Shown here: piece after piece, positions 57,885 through 64,000 of the stretch | Numbering within the stretch: the first letter of the stretch is position 1 | Layout of the letters: each line of letters begins with the position of its first letter | NCBI GenBank assembly: GCA_038329845.1 | Contig: JBBQNJ010000007.1 | Location: 18,955-82,954, forward strand | DNA: 64,000 nucleotides | DNA from: JBBQNJ01 sp038329845 | GTDB taxonomy: Bacteria > Planctomycetota > Phycisphaerae > Tepidisphaerales > Tepidisphaeraceae | Direction of reading: 5' to 3' | Position numbers and translations under genes: made by a program | The notes under the pieces: generated by a model | What the model saw: only the letters and a program-made list of their open reading frames with translations | The model's database searches: none | Told to the model about the DNA's origin: nothing

Positions 57885-59756
57885 TCATTCCACCGTAACG
57901 CTCTTGGCGAGATTGCGCGGCTTGTCCACCTCGCAACCGCGGGCGACGGCGGCGTGATAGGCGAGCAATTGCAGCGGCACCACGCTCAACAGCGGCTGAA
58001 GCGCCTCGGGCGCATCGGGGACATAGATCACGTGGTCGCTGTGGCGGCGAATGGCGGTGTCGCCTTCGGTGGCGACGGCGATGATGTGCCCGCCGCGGGC
58101 ACGCACTTCCTCGATGTTGCTGATGACCTTCTCATATTGTACCCCGCGCGGGGCCACGAACACGACGGGCATCCCCTCGTTGATCAGCGCAATCGGACCG
58201 TGCTTCATCTCTGCCGCCGGCATCCCCTCGGAGTGGATATAGCTGATTTCCTTCAGCTTCAATGCCCCTTCCAGCGCCACCGGATAGTGGTAGCCGCGCC
58301 CGAGGAACAGCCAGTTTTCCCGCTCGCAGAATCGCTCGGCGATCTGCTTGATCACGCTCGATTGCTCGAGAACCTTCTGCATCTTCTCGGGGATGGCGCA
58401 CAGCCCTTCGATCATCTCTTGATTAAACGACTGGCTCATGAATTTTCGCCGCCCGATGAACAGCGCCAACATCGTTAGCACCGCGCATTGACAGGTGAAC
58501 GCCTTGGTGCTGGCCACGCCGATTTCCGGCCCGGCGTGAAGGTAGACCCCCGCGTCCACCTCGCGGGCGATGGTCGATCCCACGACATTGACCACTCCCA
58601 GCGACAACGCCCCCTTCTCCTTGGCCTCGCGCAACGCCGCCAGCGTGTCGGCCGTTTCGCCCGATTGGCTGATCGCCACCACCACCGTTCCCTCTTCGAC
58701 GATCGGATTGCGGTACCGGAATTCGCTGGCGTAGGTGCATTCGGTCACCACCTTGGCCAGATCCTCCATCAAATAATCGCCCACCATCCCGGCATGCCAG
58801 GCCGTCCCCTGCCCGGTGATGATGATCCGCCGCGCTTTGACCAATTCGCGGGTGAAATTGCTGATCCCGCCCAGCACGATCCGTCCCTCGCGCGACTCGG
58901 CCCGACCGCGCAGGCAGTTGGCGATCGCCGCCGGCTGCTCGAAAATCTCCTTGAGCATGTAGTGGGAGTAATCCCCCAGCTCATACTCCTCGATCTTGTT
59001 CTCCAGGTGCGAAATCACCGGCGAAACCTCGATGTCGTCGATCGTCATCGTCCGGAACGTTTGCGGCGTCAGCAGCGCCATTTCATTGTCGTTGAGATAG
59101 ATCACCCGGCTGGTATGTTCGACGATGGCGCTGGCGTCGGAGGCAATGATGTACTCGTCATCGCCCACCCCCACGATCAGCGGGCTGCCCTTGCGGGCCA
59201 CGATCATCGTGTCCGGCTCATCCTTGCAAATGACAGCGATGCCATAGGTCCCCTCGACCTGGCGCAGCGCCGCCTGAATCGCCCGCTGCAACACCGACAC
59301 CCCGGCGGGGAGATGGTTCTGCTGCTTCAACTGCTCGTACACATCGCCGATCAATACCGCCAGCGCCTCGGTATCGGTCTGGCTGTGGAACACATGCCCT
59401 TTGTCGATGAGGAACTTCCGCAGCGCCGCGTAGTTCTCGATGATCCCGTTGTGTACGATCGCGATGTGCCCGGTGTCATCGGTGTGGGGATGGGCGTTGG
59501 CTTCCGTCGGTGCCCCGTGCGTGGCCCAGCGGGTGTGGGCCATGCCGATGTGGGCCGCCGGAAGCGGGCTGGCGTCATGGATCGACGTTTCCAGCACGCT
59601 GATCCGCCCGACGGCACGCCGAATGTGCATCTGGCCTTGCCCGTCGATCACGGCGATCCCCGCTGAGTCGTAGCCCCGATATTCCAGGCGTTTCAAACCC
59701 TCGATCAGCAGCGGCTGAGCCAGCTTGCGTCCGACATAGGCAATAATTCCACACAT
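57885..59756 (-). CDS. glmS: Glucosamine-fructose-6-phosphate aminotransferase
   Basis: A 623-aa enzyme making glucosamine-6-phosphate, the first step to peptidoglycan and surface amino sugars. It begins MCGIIAYVGRK, with Cys2 as the glutaminase nucleophile after Met removal. The glutaminase domain has AHTRWATHGAPTEANAHPH, then the linker and two SIS sugar-isomerase domains with GQGTAWHAGMVGDYLMEDLA and VVAISQSGETADTLAALREA. It closes PRNLAKSVTVE, the usual C-terminal loop. GGGAG is 9 bp upstream. No glmS ribozyme is evident in the 5' region. Confidence 0.96.
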   Translation of the reverse strand: MCGIIAYVGRKLAQPLLIEGLKRLEYRGYDSAGIAVIDGQGQMHIRRAVGRISVLETSIHDASPLPAAHIGMAHTRWATHGAPTEANAHPHTDDTGHIAIVHNGIIENYAALRKFLIDKGHVFHSQTDTEALAVLIGDVYEQLKQQNHLPAGVSVLQRAIQAALRQVEGTYGIAVICKDEPDTMIVARKGSPLIVGVGDDEYIIASDASAIVEHTSRVIYLNDNEMALLTPQTFRTMTIDDIEVSPVISHLENKIEEYELGDYSHYMLKEIFEQPAAIANCLRGRAESREGRIVLGGISNFTRELVKARRIIITGQGTAWHAGMVGDYLMEDLAKVVTECTYASEFRYRNPIVEEGTVVVAISQSGETADTLAALREAKEKGALSLGVVNVVGSTIAREVDAGVYLHAGPEIGVASTKAFTCQCAVLTMLALFIGRRKFMSQSFNQEMIEGLCAIPEKMQKVLEQSSVIKQIAERFCERENWLFLGRGYHYPVALEGALKLKEISYIHSEGMPAAEMKHGPIALINEGMPVVFVAPRGVQYEKVISNIEEVRARGGHIIAVATEGDTAIRRHSDHVIYVPDAPEALQPLLSVVPLQLLAYHAAVARGCEVDKPRNLAKSVTVE

Positions 59757-60071
59757 AGGCACTGCTCCCTTGGGTTGACTTCCCGGTTAGACCGATCCGA
59801 TGCGACGATGAGACAATCTCGTCTTGTCGCCGCGACCCGCCCCCGCTAAAGAAGTGTACGCTCGAACCAGACCCGGGCAAGAAAATTACGAAATTCCGGC
59901 TTTCCAGCACTTATCGGACAACGCAACACCCACAACGCCGATTCACCGAAAACGGCGTAAGCATTATTGGCCATTCCGCCTCGCAACCGCCCCCAAACCT
60001 CAACTCATCTCGCCGCTGCGACACGAGCGATTTTGCCGGCTGCACCGGTTACAGCGATACTCGCCTTGCTT
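59757..60071. other. 315-bp divergent promoter region between glmS and the thioesterase gene
   Basis: No gene, RNA or strong hairpin is recognised. It must contain the glmS promoter (leftward) and that of the thioesterase (rightward), but no clear hexamer pair can be picked. Confidence 0.4.
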
Positions 60072-60461
60072 ATGCTTCATGAACACCAAATCGACATCCG
60101 CGTGCGCTACCCCGAGGTGGATGCGATGGGATTTCTCCATCACAGCCGATATTTCCAGTACTTCGAGATGGGGCGCGTCGAGTTGCTGCGGGCTGGCGGG
60201 GTCAGCTACGCCGACCTCGAACGCGACGGCGTGCTGTTCGTGGTCATCCGCGCTGAATGCCGCTTCAAATCCCCCGCGCGGTACGATGAGGAACTGACCC
60301 TCATTACCCGAATCGCCCGTCAGACCGCCGTCCGCATCGACCACGCGTATGAACTGAAAAGAGGCGCCATCCTGCTGGCCGAGGCGGCCACGACAATCGC
60401 CTGCGTCGATCGTCAAGGACAGCTTCAACCCATCCCCGAGCGCCTCGGCGGGCCGGAATAG
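60072..60461 (+). CDS. YbgC/4-hydroxybenzoyl-CoA thioesterase-family acyl-CoA thioesterase
   Basis: A 129-aa hot-dog fold protein. The active-site segment is VRYPEVDAMGFLHHSRYFQY, where Asp-16 aligns with the catalytic Asp of the 4HBT/YbgC family. FEMGRVELLRAGG, CRFKSPARYDEELTLITRIA and HAYELKRGAILLAEAATTIA follow in the usual order. It hydrolyses an acyl-CoA or acyl-ACP; YbgC relatives link to Tol-Pal in other bacteria, but no tol gene is nearby. Confidence 0.88.
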   Translation: MLHEHQIDIRVRYPEVDAMGFLHHSRYFQYFEMGRVELLRAGGVSYADLERDGVLFVVIRAECRFKSPARYDEELTLITRIARQTAVRIDHAYELKRGAILLAEAATTIACVDRQGQLQPIPERLGGPE

Positions 60462-60491
60462 TCGTCAATCGCCCCTGCCTCGGTCAACGCA

Positions 60492-60719
60492 GAGACGCCG
60501 GCTGCTCCACCGGTTTGCCGTCGATAACGTCGAGTCACCGGCTTGTCGGGTTTATTGCCGAGACGCAGGTTGCTCCACCGGCTTGTCGGAGTTATTGCCG
60601 AGACGCCGTCCGTTCCACCGGCTAGCCGGTGCGAACTTCGAGACGTCGGCCGCTCCGCTGGCTTGCCGGGGCTATTGCCGAGACGCAGGCTGCTCCACCG
60701 GCTTTCCGGTGTACGGATC
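60492..60719. repeat. 40-bp tandem array overlapping the 3' end of tatA
   Basis: Units start at 60560, 60600, 60640 and 60680 with an exact 40-bp period; a fuller unit at 60492 and a shortened one at about 60531 precede them. The core is GAGACGCAGG-TGCTCCACCGG followed by TTATTGCC or CTATTGCC. The last unit is inside tatA and encodes TGKPVEQPASR. The tatA stop codon (CTA on this strand) is in the preceding unit. Most upstream units also carry a stop at the same place. Confidence 0.85.
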
Positions 60720-60968
60720 GAACTTATATCCCGGCGGCGGAAGTTGCTGATTCGCCGCCTCGCCCGAGACGGCACGCGGGGACGGCGCATCGACCGCCTG
60801 ATCGATCTCATCCTCGATCCCTTTGAGCCCTTTCTTGAACTCGACGATGCTGCGCCCCAGCCCGCGCCCCACCTCCGGCAGGCGCTTACCGAAAAATAGC
60901 AGCCCGATGGCCGCGATAATCAACCATTCCCCGAAGCCCGGCATTTGGATCGCCAGCGGATGTAGCAT
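60672..60968 (-). CDS. tatA: Twin-arginine translocase subunit TatA/E
   Basis: A 98-aa protein. The N-terminal membrane helix IQMPGFGEWLIIAAIGLLFF and the hinge GKRLPEVGRGLGRSIVEFKK are the TatA/B family signature, including the FG pair before the amphipathic helix. The acidic tail and Pro-rich end (LPPPGYKFDPYTGKPVEQPA) are variable. It forms the size-fitting pore that exports folded proteins. ATG at 60968 is used, with AGGA 6 bp before; one 6 bp upstream is also possible. No tatB or tatC gene is next to it. Confidence 0.92.
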   Translation of the reverse strand: MLHPLAIQMPGFGEWLIIAAIGLLFFGKRLPEVGRGLGRSIVEFKKGLKGIEDEIDQAVDAPSPRAVSGEAANQQLPPPGYKFDPYTGKPVEQPASRQ

Positions 60969-61098
60969 GTTCATTCCTGATAACGTCGCGGTCCCCGATT
61001 TATTGCCCCAACCGTTGATTTTATACCCGTGGGACGGGAAATGGTACTCGCCATCGGTCACAAAATTCCCAAGTCCGTTTTTCCCTTGGCACCCTGCC

Positions 61099-61160
61099 GA
61101 AAGGCGGTCGTTCTCATCGCCATCTTGCTGCCGGCATTGAACAAGGCGAGGGAAGCGGCG
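61099..61160 (+). pseudogene. Pseudopilin N-terminal fragment
   Basis: The frame reads VVLIAILLPALNKAREAAM, the hydrophobic helix and LLPALNKAREAA signature of planctomycete type II pseudopilin-like proteins. The preceding Phe/Gly cleavage site (FTLIELLVVIAIIALL in intact genes) is not present, so the fragment is truncated on the left. The reading frame is broken just after, near 61165. Confidence 0.55.
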
Positions 61161-61222
61161 ATGGCGACGGTTTCACCTACAACTGGGGTCCACCCAAGCC
61201 GCTGGGGCACCGGCGCGAGGCG

Positions 61223-61489
61223 ATGTTCATCGACAGGCAACTTCAGAAACAGGGCGCCTTGGAGCAATACGACTACAAGCGCGATCCCAATCTATTCAAG
61301 AACCCGGACCGGCAGTGGTTTTACACGGGATTCCAACAGCCCACGGTGCTCAAGCCCGGTGAGTTCGCAGTGGCCGAACGCGATGAGAACGGCAACAGGC
61401 TCTTCGTGCGCGTCGCCGACCCGGCGGCGTTCGCCAAGGCTCGGATCGAGGTGCCGCAGCGCCGGCAACTGCTGATCCTGGGCATATGA
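61223..61489 (+). CDS. Hypothetical protein, probably the 3' part of a truncated gene
   Basis: An 88-aa frame from ATG 61223 that reads MFIDRQLQKQGALEQYDYKR and PDRQWFYTGFQQPTVLKPGE, with charged, protein-like composition. Coding character extends upstream without a start (GFTYNWGPPKPLGHRREA), so the true 5' end is probably lost. It stops at 61489, where the minus-strand phage segment begins. Family not recognised. Confidence 0.45.
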   Translation: MFIDRQLQKQGALEQYDYKRDPNLFKNPDRQWFYTGFQQPTVLKPGEFAVAERDENGNRLFVRVADPAAFAKARIEVPQRRQLLILGI

Positions 61490-61682
61490 ATGGCCGCGGC
61501 GTCCACTCCGGCGATGTCGTCGAGTTGGACACCGACGCTGTACAGGTACCGTGCGCTTCCAGGAGCGACAGCAGGCGGGCCCGGCGGGAGCCGATGCGCA
61601 GGGTGGCGGTCGCGCCGGCCAGGCGGCTGGTGGAGTTGAAGAGACTGGGCGGCTCAGGGGCCCTGGTAACGGGGTCGGACAT
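61490..61682 (-). CDS. Phage-remnant protein, truncated
   Basis: From ATG 61682, with an excellent GGAGG 6 bp upstream, the frame reads MSDPVTRAPEPPSLFNSTSR and RIGSRRARLLSLLEAHGTCT. After about residue 55 the protein-like character moves to another frame, and near 61490 the phage segment meets a plus-strand gene end. It overlaps the upstream gene by 29 bp. Function unknown. Confidence 0.4.
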
Positions 61683-61986
61683 CGGTGTCCTCCTGTGACG
61701 GGGTGAGATCCTGCATCAACCCGGGATCGGCGGCGAGGTTATGGCCATCACGGATCACCAGGACATCGGCGGCCTTGCTCGCCCGCTGGCGGCCGGTGTC
61801 GGTGATGTAGAAGCCGCAGGGCCTGGTTGAGTCGGTGCCGGCGACGAACTGCTCGGCGTAGCCGCGATCGCGCAGGGCCTTGAGCGTGCAACGGTCGCCG
61901 GTCAGGCGGCCGTCCGGGCTGGGGTTGCGCAGGTACCAGAGCTGCACGCTGTTGAGGGGGCAGGGCTTGTTGGTGCGGGGTTTCAT
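61654..61986 (-). CDS. Phage-type hypothetical protein
   Basis: A 110-aa protein: MKPRTNKPCPLNSVQLWYLR, then SPDGRLTGDRCTLKALRDRG and VLVIRDGHNLAADPGLMQDL. It looks like a small winged-helix-like or phage accessory protein. It overlaps the following 71-aa gene by 4 bp, a phage-style dense arrangement on one strand. Confidence 0.55.
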   Translation of the reverse strand: MKPRTNKPCPLNSVQLWYLRNPSPDGRLTGDRCTLKALRDRGYAEQFVAGTDSTRPCGFYITDTGRQRASKAADVLVIRDGHNLAADPGLMQDLTPSQEDTDVRPRYQGP

Positions 61987-62198
61987 CGGGGCTGATCCTC
62001 CAGGGGGTGCTTGACGCCTGGGGCGGCCGGCTGCCAGCGGACGCCGTGGTCGCCGGGGTAGGGCTGGCGGTGGTCCACGCCGGCGAGGATGTCTTCGGGG
62101 ATGCCGTCAGGAAACGCGGGGCATTTCAAGAGGATGAAGCCCCCCTTGAGCCTGCGCAGGTGCTTGCAGGACAGGCATTGCTTGGGATCGCTGATCAT
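61983..62198 (-). CDS. Small phage protein with Cys motif
   Basis: A 71-aa protein. MISDPKQCLSCKHLRRLKGG is followed by CPAFPDGIPEDILAGVDHRQ and PYPGDHGVRW. The pattern CxxC, then CPAFPDGIPEDI and DHRxPxPGDxG is that of a small protein that often accompanies phage head-morphogenesis genes. It follows the MuF gene with a 4-bp overlap. A zinc-binding role is likely from the cysteines; it might also be the partner of the MuF C-terminal domain. Confidence 0.6.
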   Translation of the reverse strand: MISDPKQCLSCKHLRRLKGGFILLKCPAFPDGIPEDILAGVDHRQPYPGDHGVRWQPAAPGVKHPLEDQPR

Positions 62199-63601
62199 AG
62201 TTTGCCTCCGTAGTCGAGAAACCAGCGGATGATCTGCGGAGAGTACCGCTTCTTCATGACCTTACGCCCGAGGGTGACCTCGGCGACGAAATTGGTCCGG
62301 CTGCTGGCGGCGTAGCCGCCGACCTCGCGCGTGATGATCTCCTCTTGCTGCGCCGTCAGTCGATTGCGGCCGATCATCGCCGTGCGCTGAATATCGGTCA
62401 TGCTCCCCAGATGCGCGTGATGGACCATCTCATGCAGCAGCGGGTGGTGGGGATCGGTGGTTGACCAGAAGGGGGCTGGGCCGCCGCCCAGTTCGAGCGC
62501 GCGCTGCGGCATGCGCTCGAGATCCGGGTATTTGGTGTTGATGAGTACGCGGCCGGCAACGTACTTCGCCACGGCGTGGGGCTTGCTCTTGAACTCCGCT
62601 TCGTTGCTGGTGATGGTCGGAGGGATCGGCAAGCCAATGTCCGACGCCTTCTGGATGCCATCGGCCACCCACTGCTGGGCGACGTCGCTGAGCTTGCCGA
62701 TGCCGGCGTTGCCCACGCCCAGGTCACCGAGCCGCTGCTTGATCTTTGGATCAATGATGTAATCGGCATCGTCCGGCGGTGATGGCCGTGGCCCGCGTTC
62801 GCGGGGGCTGTAGGGGGGAGGGGCGTAGCCGGCGGCGCGGGCTCTGGCCCGGATCTCCTCGACCGTGTCGGCCATGCGGGGCTCGGCTTGCTGGCGGCCT
62901 TGGGTATCCTGGAAGCGGCGCTGCAGTTGCGTGCGGTCCCGGGTGGTGAGCATGGGATCGTTGGGATCGGTCTGGCCGCGCTCGAGGTTCTCCGGGGACT
63001 CCAATTCCTCAATAAAGGCCGCCGTGCTCTTGCTGCAGTTGGGGTGGAAGGGAGGGCCATCGGGCAGGCTGCTGATGGGCGGGTAGGTCGGGTGCCGGCC
63101 GGAGAGGGAAAAGACCTTGCCGAGGTAGGCGGTGCAGAAGTTATTCGACACCCGGCCGACGATGGTGACCAGGTCAACGCCCTCCTCGGCGAAGCGCTCA
63201 TGCCGGCCCCGCTCGGTCGCCTCGCGGGTACGGGTGTGCACCACCATCTTGGCATAATAGCCGGGCTCGAAACTCATGGGATCGCCGTTGCGGTCAATGA
63301 TGGTGATGCGCTCGCCGTGGATCTGTTTGAGTCGCTCGCGCAGCTCGCGGATGGGGGCGCCGGTTTTGCCGTCGATGACGCCGCGGGCGATCAGGTCATT
63401 GACCTCGCGGACGGTCAGGCCGTTGGAGGCCATGGCCCGCAGGGTGCGGCCGGCGGCGGTGGCGGTGGTATCGGCGGCCCTGGCCAGGTCGGCGAAGGTG
63501 TCGCGGGCGATCACCTGGATGGTGCGGGGGTCGATGAGGGTGAAGCTCGGGCGGAGCAGGTCGGCGCCGGCGGGGGTCTGCCACTTCATGATCGCCATCA
63601 T
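62195..63601 (-). CDS. Phage MuF/SPP1 gp7-like head protein with a C-terminal HExxH domain
   Basis: A 468-aa protein. Residues about 20-210 resemble the MuF/gp7 phage head-morphogenesis domain, with VGRVSNNFCTAYLGKVFSLS and PPFHPNCSKSTAAFI typical. A charged linker of about 70 residues leads to a C-terminal domain of some 180 residues that contains HPLLHEMVHHAHLGS, an HExxH zinc-metallopeptidase-like motif, and NRLTAQQEEIITREVGGY with a candidate third ligand Glu. MuF fused to a toxin-like domain is a known polymorphic-toxin arrangement of temperate phages. Start ATG 63601 or 63598. Confidence 0.75.
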   Translation of the reverse strand: MMAIMKWQTPAGADLLRPSFTLIDPRTIQVIARDTFADLARAADTTATAAGRTLRAMASNGLTVREVNDLIARGVIDGKTGAPIRELRERLKQIHGERITIIDRNGDPMSFEPGYYAKMVVHTRTREATERGRHERFAEEGVDLVTIVGRVSNNFCTAYLGKVFSLSGRHPTYPPISSLPDGPPFHPNCSKSTAAFIEELESPENLERGQTDPNDPMLTTRDRTQLQRRFQDTQGRQQAEPRMADTVEEIRARARAAGYAPPPYSPRERGPRPSPPDDADYIIDPKIKQRLGDLGVGNAGIGKLSDVAQQWVADGIQKASDIGLPIPPTITSNEAEFKSKPHAVAKYVAGRVLINTKYPDLERMPQRALELGGGPAPFWSTTDPHHPLLHEMVHHAHLGSMTDIQRTAMIGRNRLTAQQEEIITREVGGYAASSRTNFVAEVTLGRKVMKKRYSPQIIRWFLDYGGKL

Positions 63602-63666
63602 GCGATCGGCGGCGGCGTTTGAGTCATGGCTGCGAGAAAGGCATTGGCGGCGTACCTGGACGGCGG

Positions 63667-63863
63667 GTGGCGACCTGTTGACGCAGTCCGTTCACATCGA
63701 CAACGTCTCGAAGCTCGCGCTGCGCGAGGGGTTGCTGGCGACGGCTTGGCGCTTTCTCGATCAGATGCAGGACCCGAAGACAGGCTATTGGGGAATAGCC
63801 GAAGCCGACAACACCAAACCTTACATGATGCTCAATGGCACCCATAAAATCGTACAGTTCTGA
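63667..63863 (+). pseudogene. Truncated gene fragment, C-terminal part
   Basis: A plus-strand frame without a proper start that reads SVHIDNVSKLALREGLLATA, then LDQMQDPKTGYWGIAEADNT and MMLNGTHKIVQF before TGA. It looks like the helical end of a larger protein; QDPKTGYWG and NGTHKIVQF recall toroid-type polysaccharide-lyase or terpene-cyclase-like proteins. The 5' part is missing at the phage boundary. Unknown family. Confidence 0.5.
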
Positions 63864-63870
63864 ATGCCAT

Positions 63871-64000
63871 TCACTTAACGCTCCCCGCTTTCATTGTTTT
63901 CTTCAGTTTACGTCGGGGAATCGTCATTTTTCGATAGGTGTCCTGCAAGTCCTTGATGACCCGCGGCTCATGGCGGTCACGACGTTTGTTCACCGCCAAC
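63871..64000 (-). CDS. IS4-family-like transposase, C-terminal end (partial)
   Basis: A frame entering from the right edge, ending with TGA at 63871-63873. It reads VNKRRDRHEPRVIKDLQDTY and RKMTIPRRKLKKTMKAGSVK. The pattern VxxRxxRxEPRxxK followed by a basic tail is that of the C-terminus of IS4-group DDE transposases. The catalytic part lies outside the window. Only 42 codons are visible, so the family is tentative. Confidence 0.55.
   Translation of the reverse strand, partial: LAVNKRRDRHEPRVIKDLQDTYRKMTIPRRKLKKTMKAGSVK

Noticed and set aside
57885..60071. glmS ribozyme in the glmS 5' region
   Set aside because: No ribozyme-like conserved core or long structured leader is visible, and the ribozyme is typical of Gram-positive bacteria.
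60492..60719. CRISPR or coding repeat at the tatA end
   Set aside because: Units are contiguous with no spacers and the 40-bp period breaks any reading frame; it is a plain tandem array.
1..64000. tRNA and rRNA genes
   Set aside because: I found no clover-leaf-like TTCGA/TTCAA arm with matching acceptor stem in the intergenic regions, and no rRNA-like sequence.

Overview
The window is GC-rich, gene-dense bacterial chromosome. Its gene content points to a planctomycete, probably of the Phycisphaerae type (inference). Supporting signs are a complete flagellar export/MS-ring cluster with a sigma-54 activator, peptidoglycan genes (glmS and a transpeptidase-type penicillin-binding protein), a eukaryote-like glycogen branching enzyme, a pseudopilin fragment of the kind common in planctomycetes, and RAYT transposases with REP palindromes.

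Region 1 (1-11642, minus strand) is one flagellar operon. Read in transcription order it runs: a 783-aa TPR membrane protein, a FlgN-like chaperone, an NtrB-like kinase, an NtrC-like activator, flgB, flgC, fliE, fliF, fliG, fliH, fliI and the start of fliJ. FliA (sigma-28) lies apart at 38046-38924. Region 2 (11792-14357) holds a PhnD-like binding protein followed by a HAMP-HisKA protein with no ATPase domain, then a YgbA-type nitrosative-stress gene on the other strand. A radical SAM/SPASM protein of the AhbD/NirJ heme type (14432-15778) carries an unusual His/Gly-rich insert. Region 3 (15733-17851) is a wrecked type I restriction-modification locus: a truncated hsdM, an hsdR-hsdS fusion with two amber codons, and a frameshifted RAYT transposase between two REP palindromes.

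Region 4 (18127-46811) is mostly housekeeping: WecA-type transferase, SucA, a ThiF-rhodanese protein, an outer-membrane protein, a mannosyltransferase-like membrane protein, IF-1, GlgB, FabI, a HemQ-type protein, two PlsC acyltransferases, a Spy-like LTxxQ protein, a class III aminotransferase, DAHP synthase and a short adenylate kinase. The most striking element is upstream of DAHP synthase (43839-44084): a promoter, a short reading frame whose residues 8-17 contain eight Phe/Trp/Tyr codons, a perfect terminator hairpin, and then a second aromatic-rich mini-ORF whose stop overlaps the aroF start. This looks like an undescribed attenuator that senses all three aromatic amino acids.

Region 5 (46842-60968) contains a MerR/B12-domain regulator divergent from a DUF378-fasciclin pair, a pectate-lyase-like secreted protein, a second RAYT remnant, purE-purK, a cysteine desulfurase, a PBP, glmS, a thioesterase and tatA. 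Region 6 (60969-64000) is a mosaic of gene fragments around a phage remnant with a MuF-HExxH protein, and ends in a partial IS4-like transposase.

Repeats are unusually frequent: octanucleotide, 17-bp, 36-bp and 40-bp arrays, a 29-bp inverted repeat, and two REP families. In two places (tatA and 49026-49685) the tandem units contain the stop codon of the adjacent gene.
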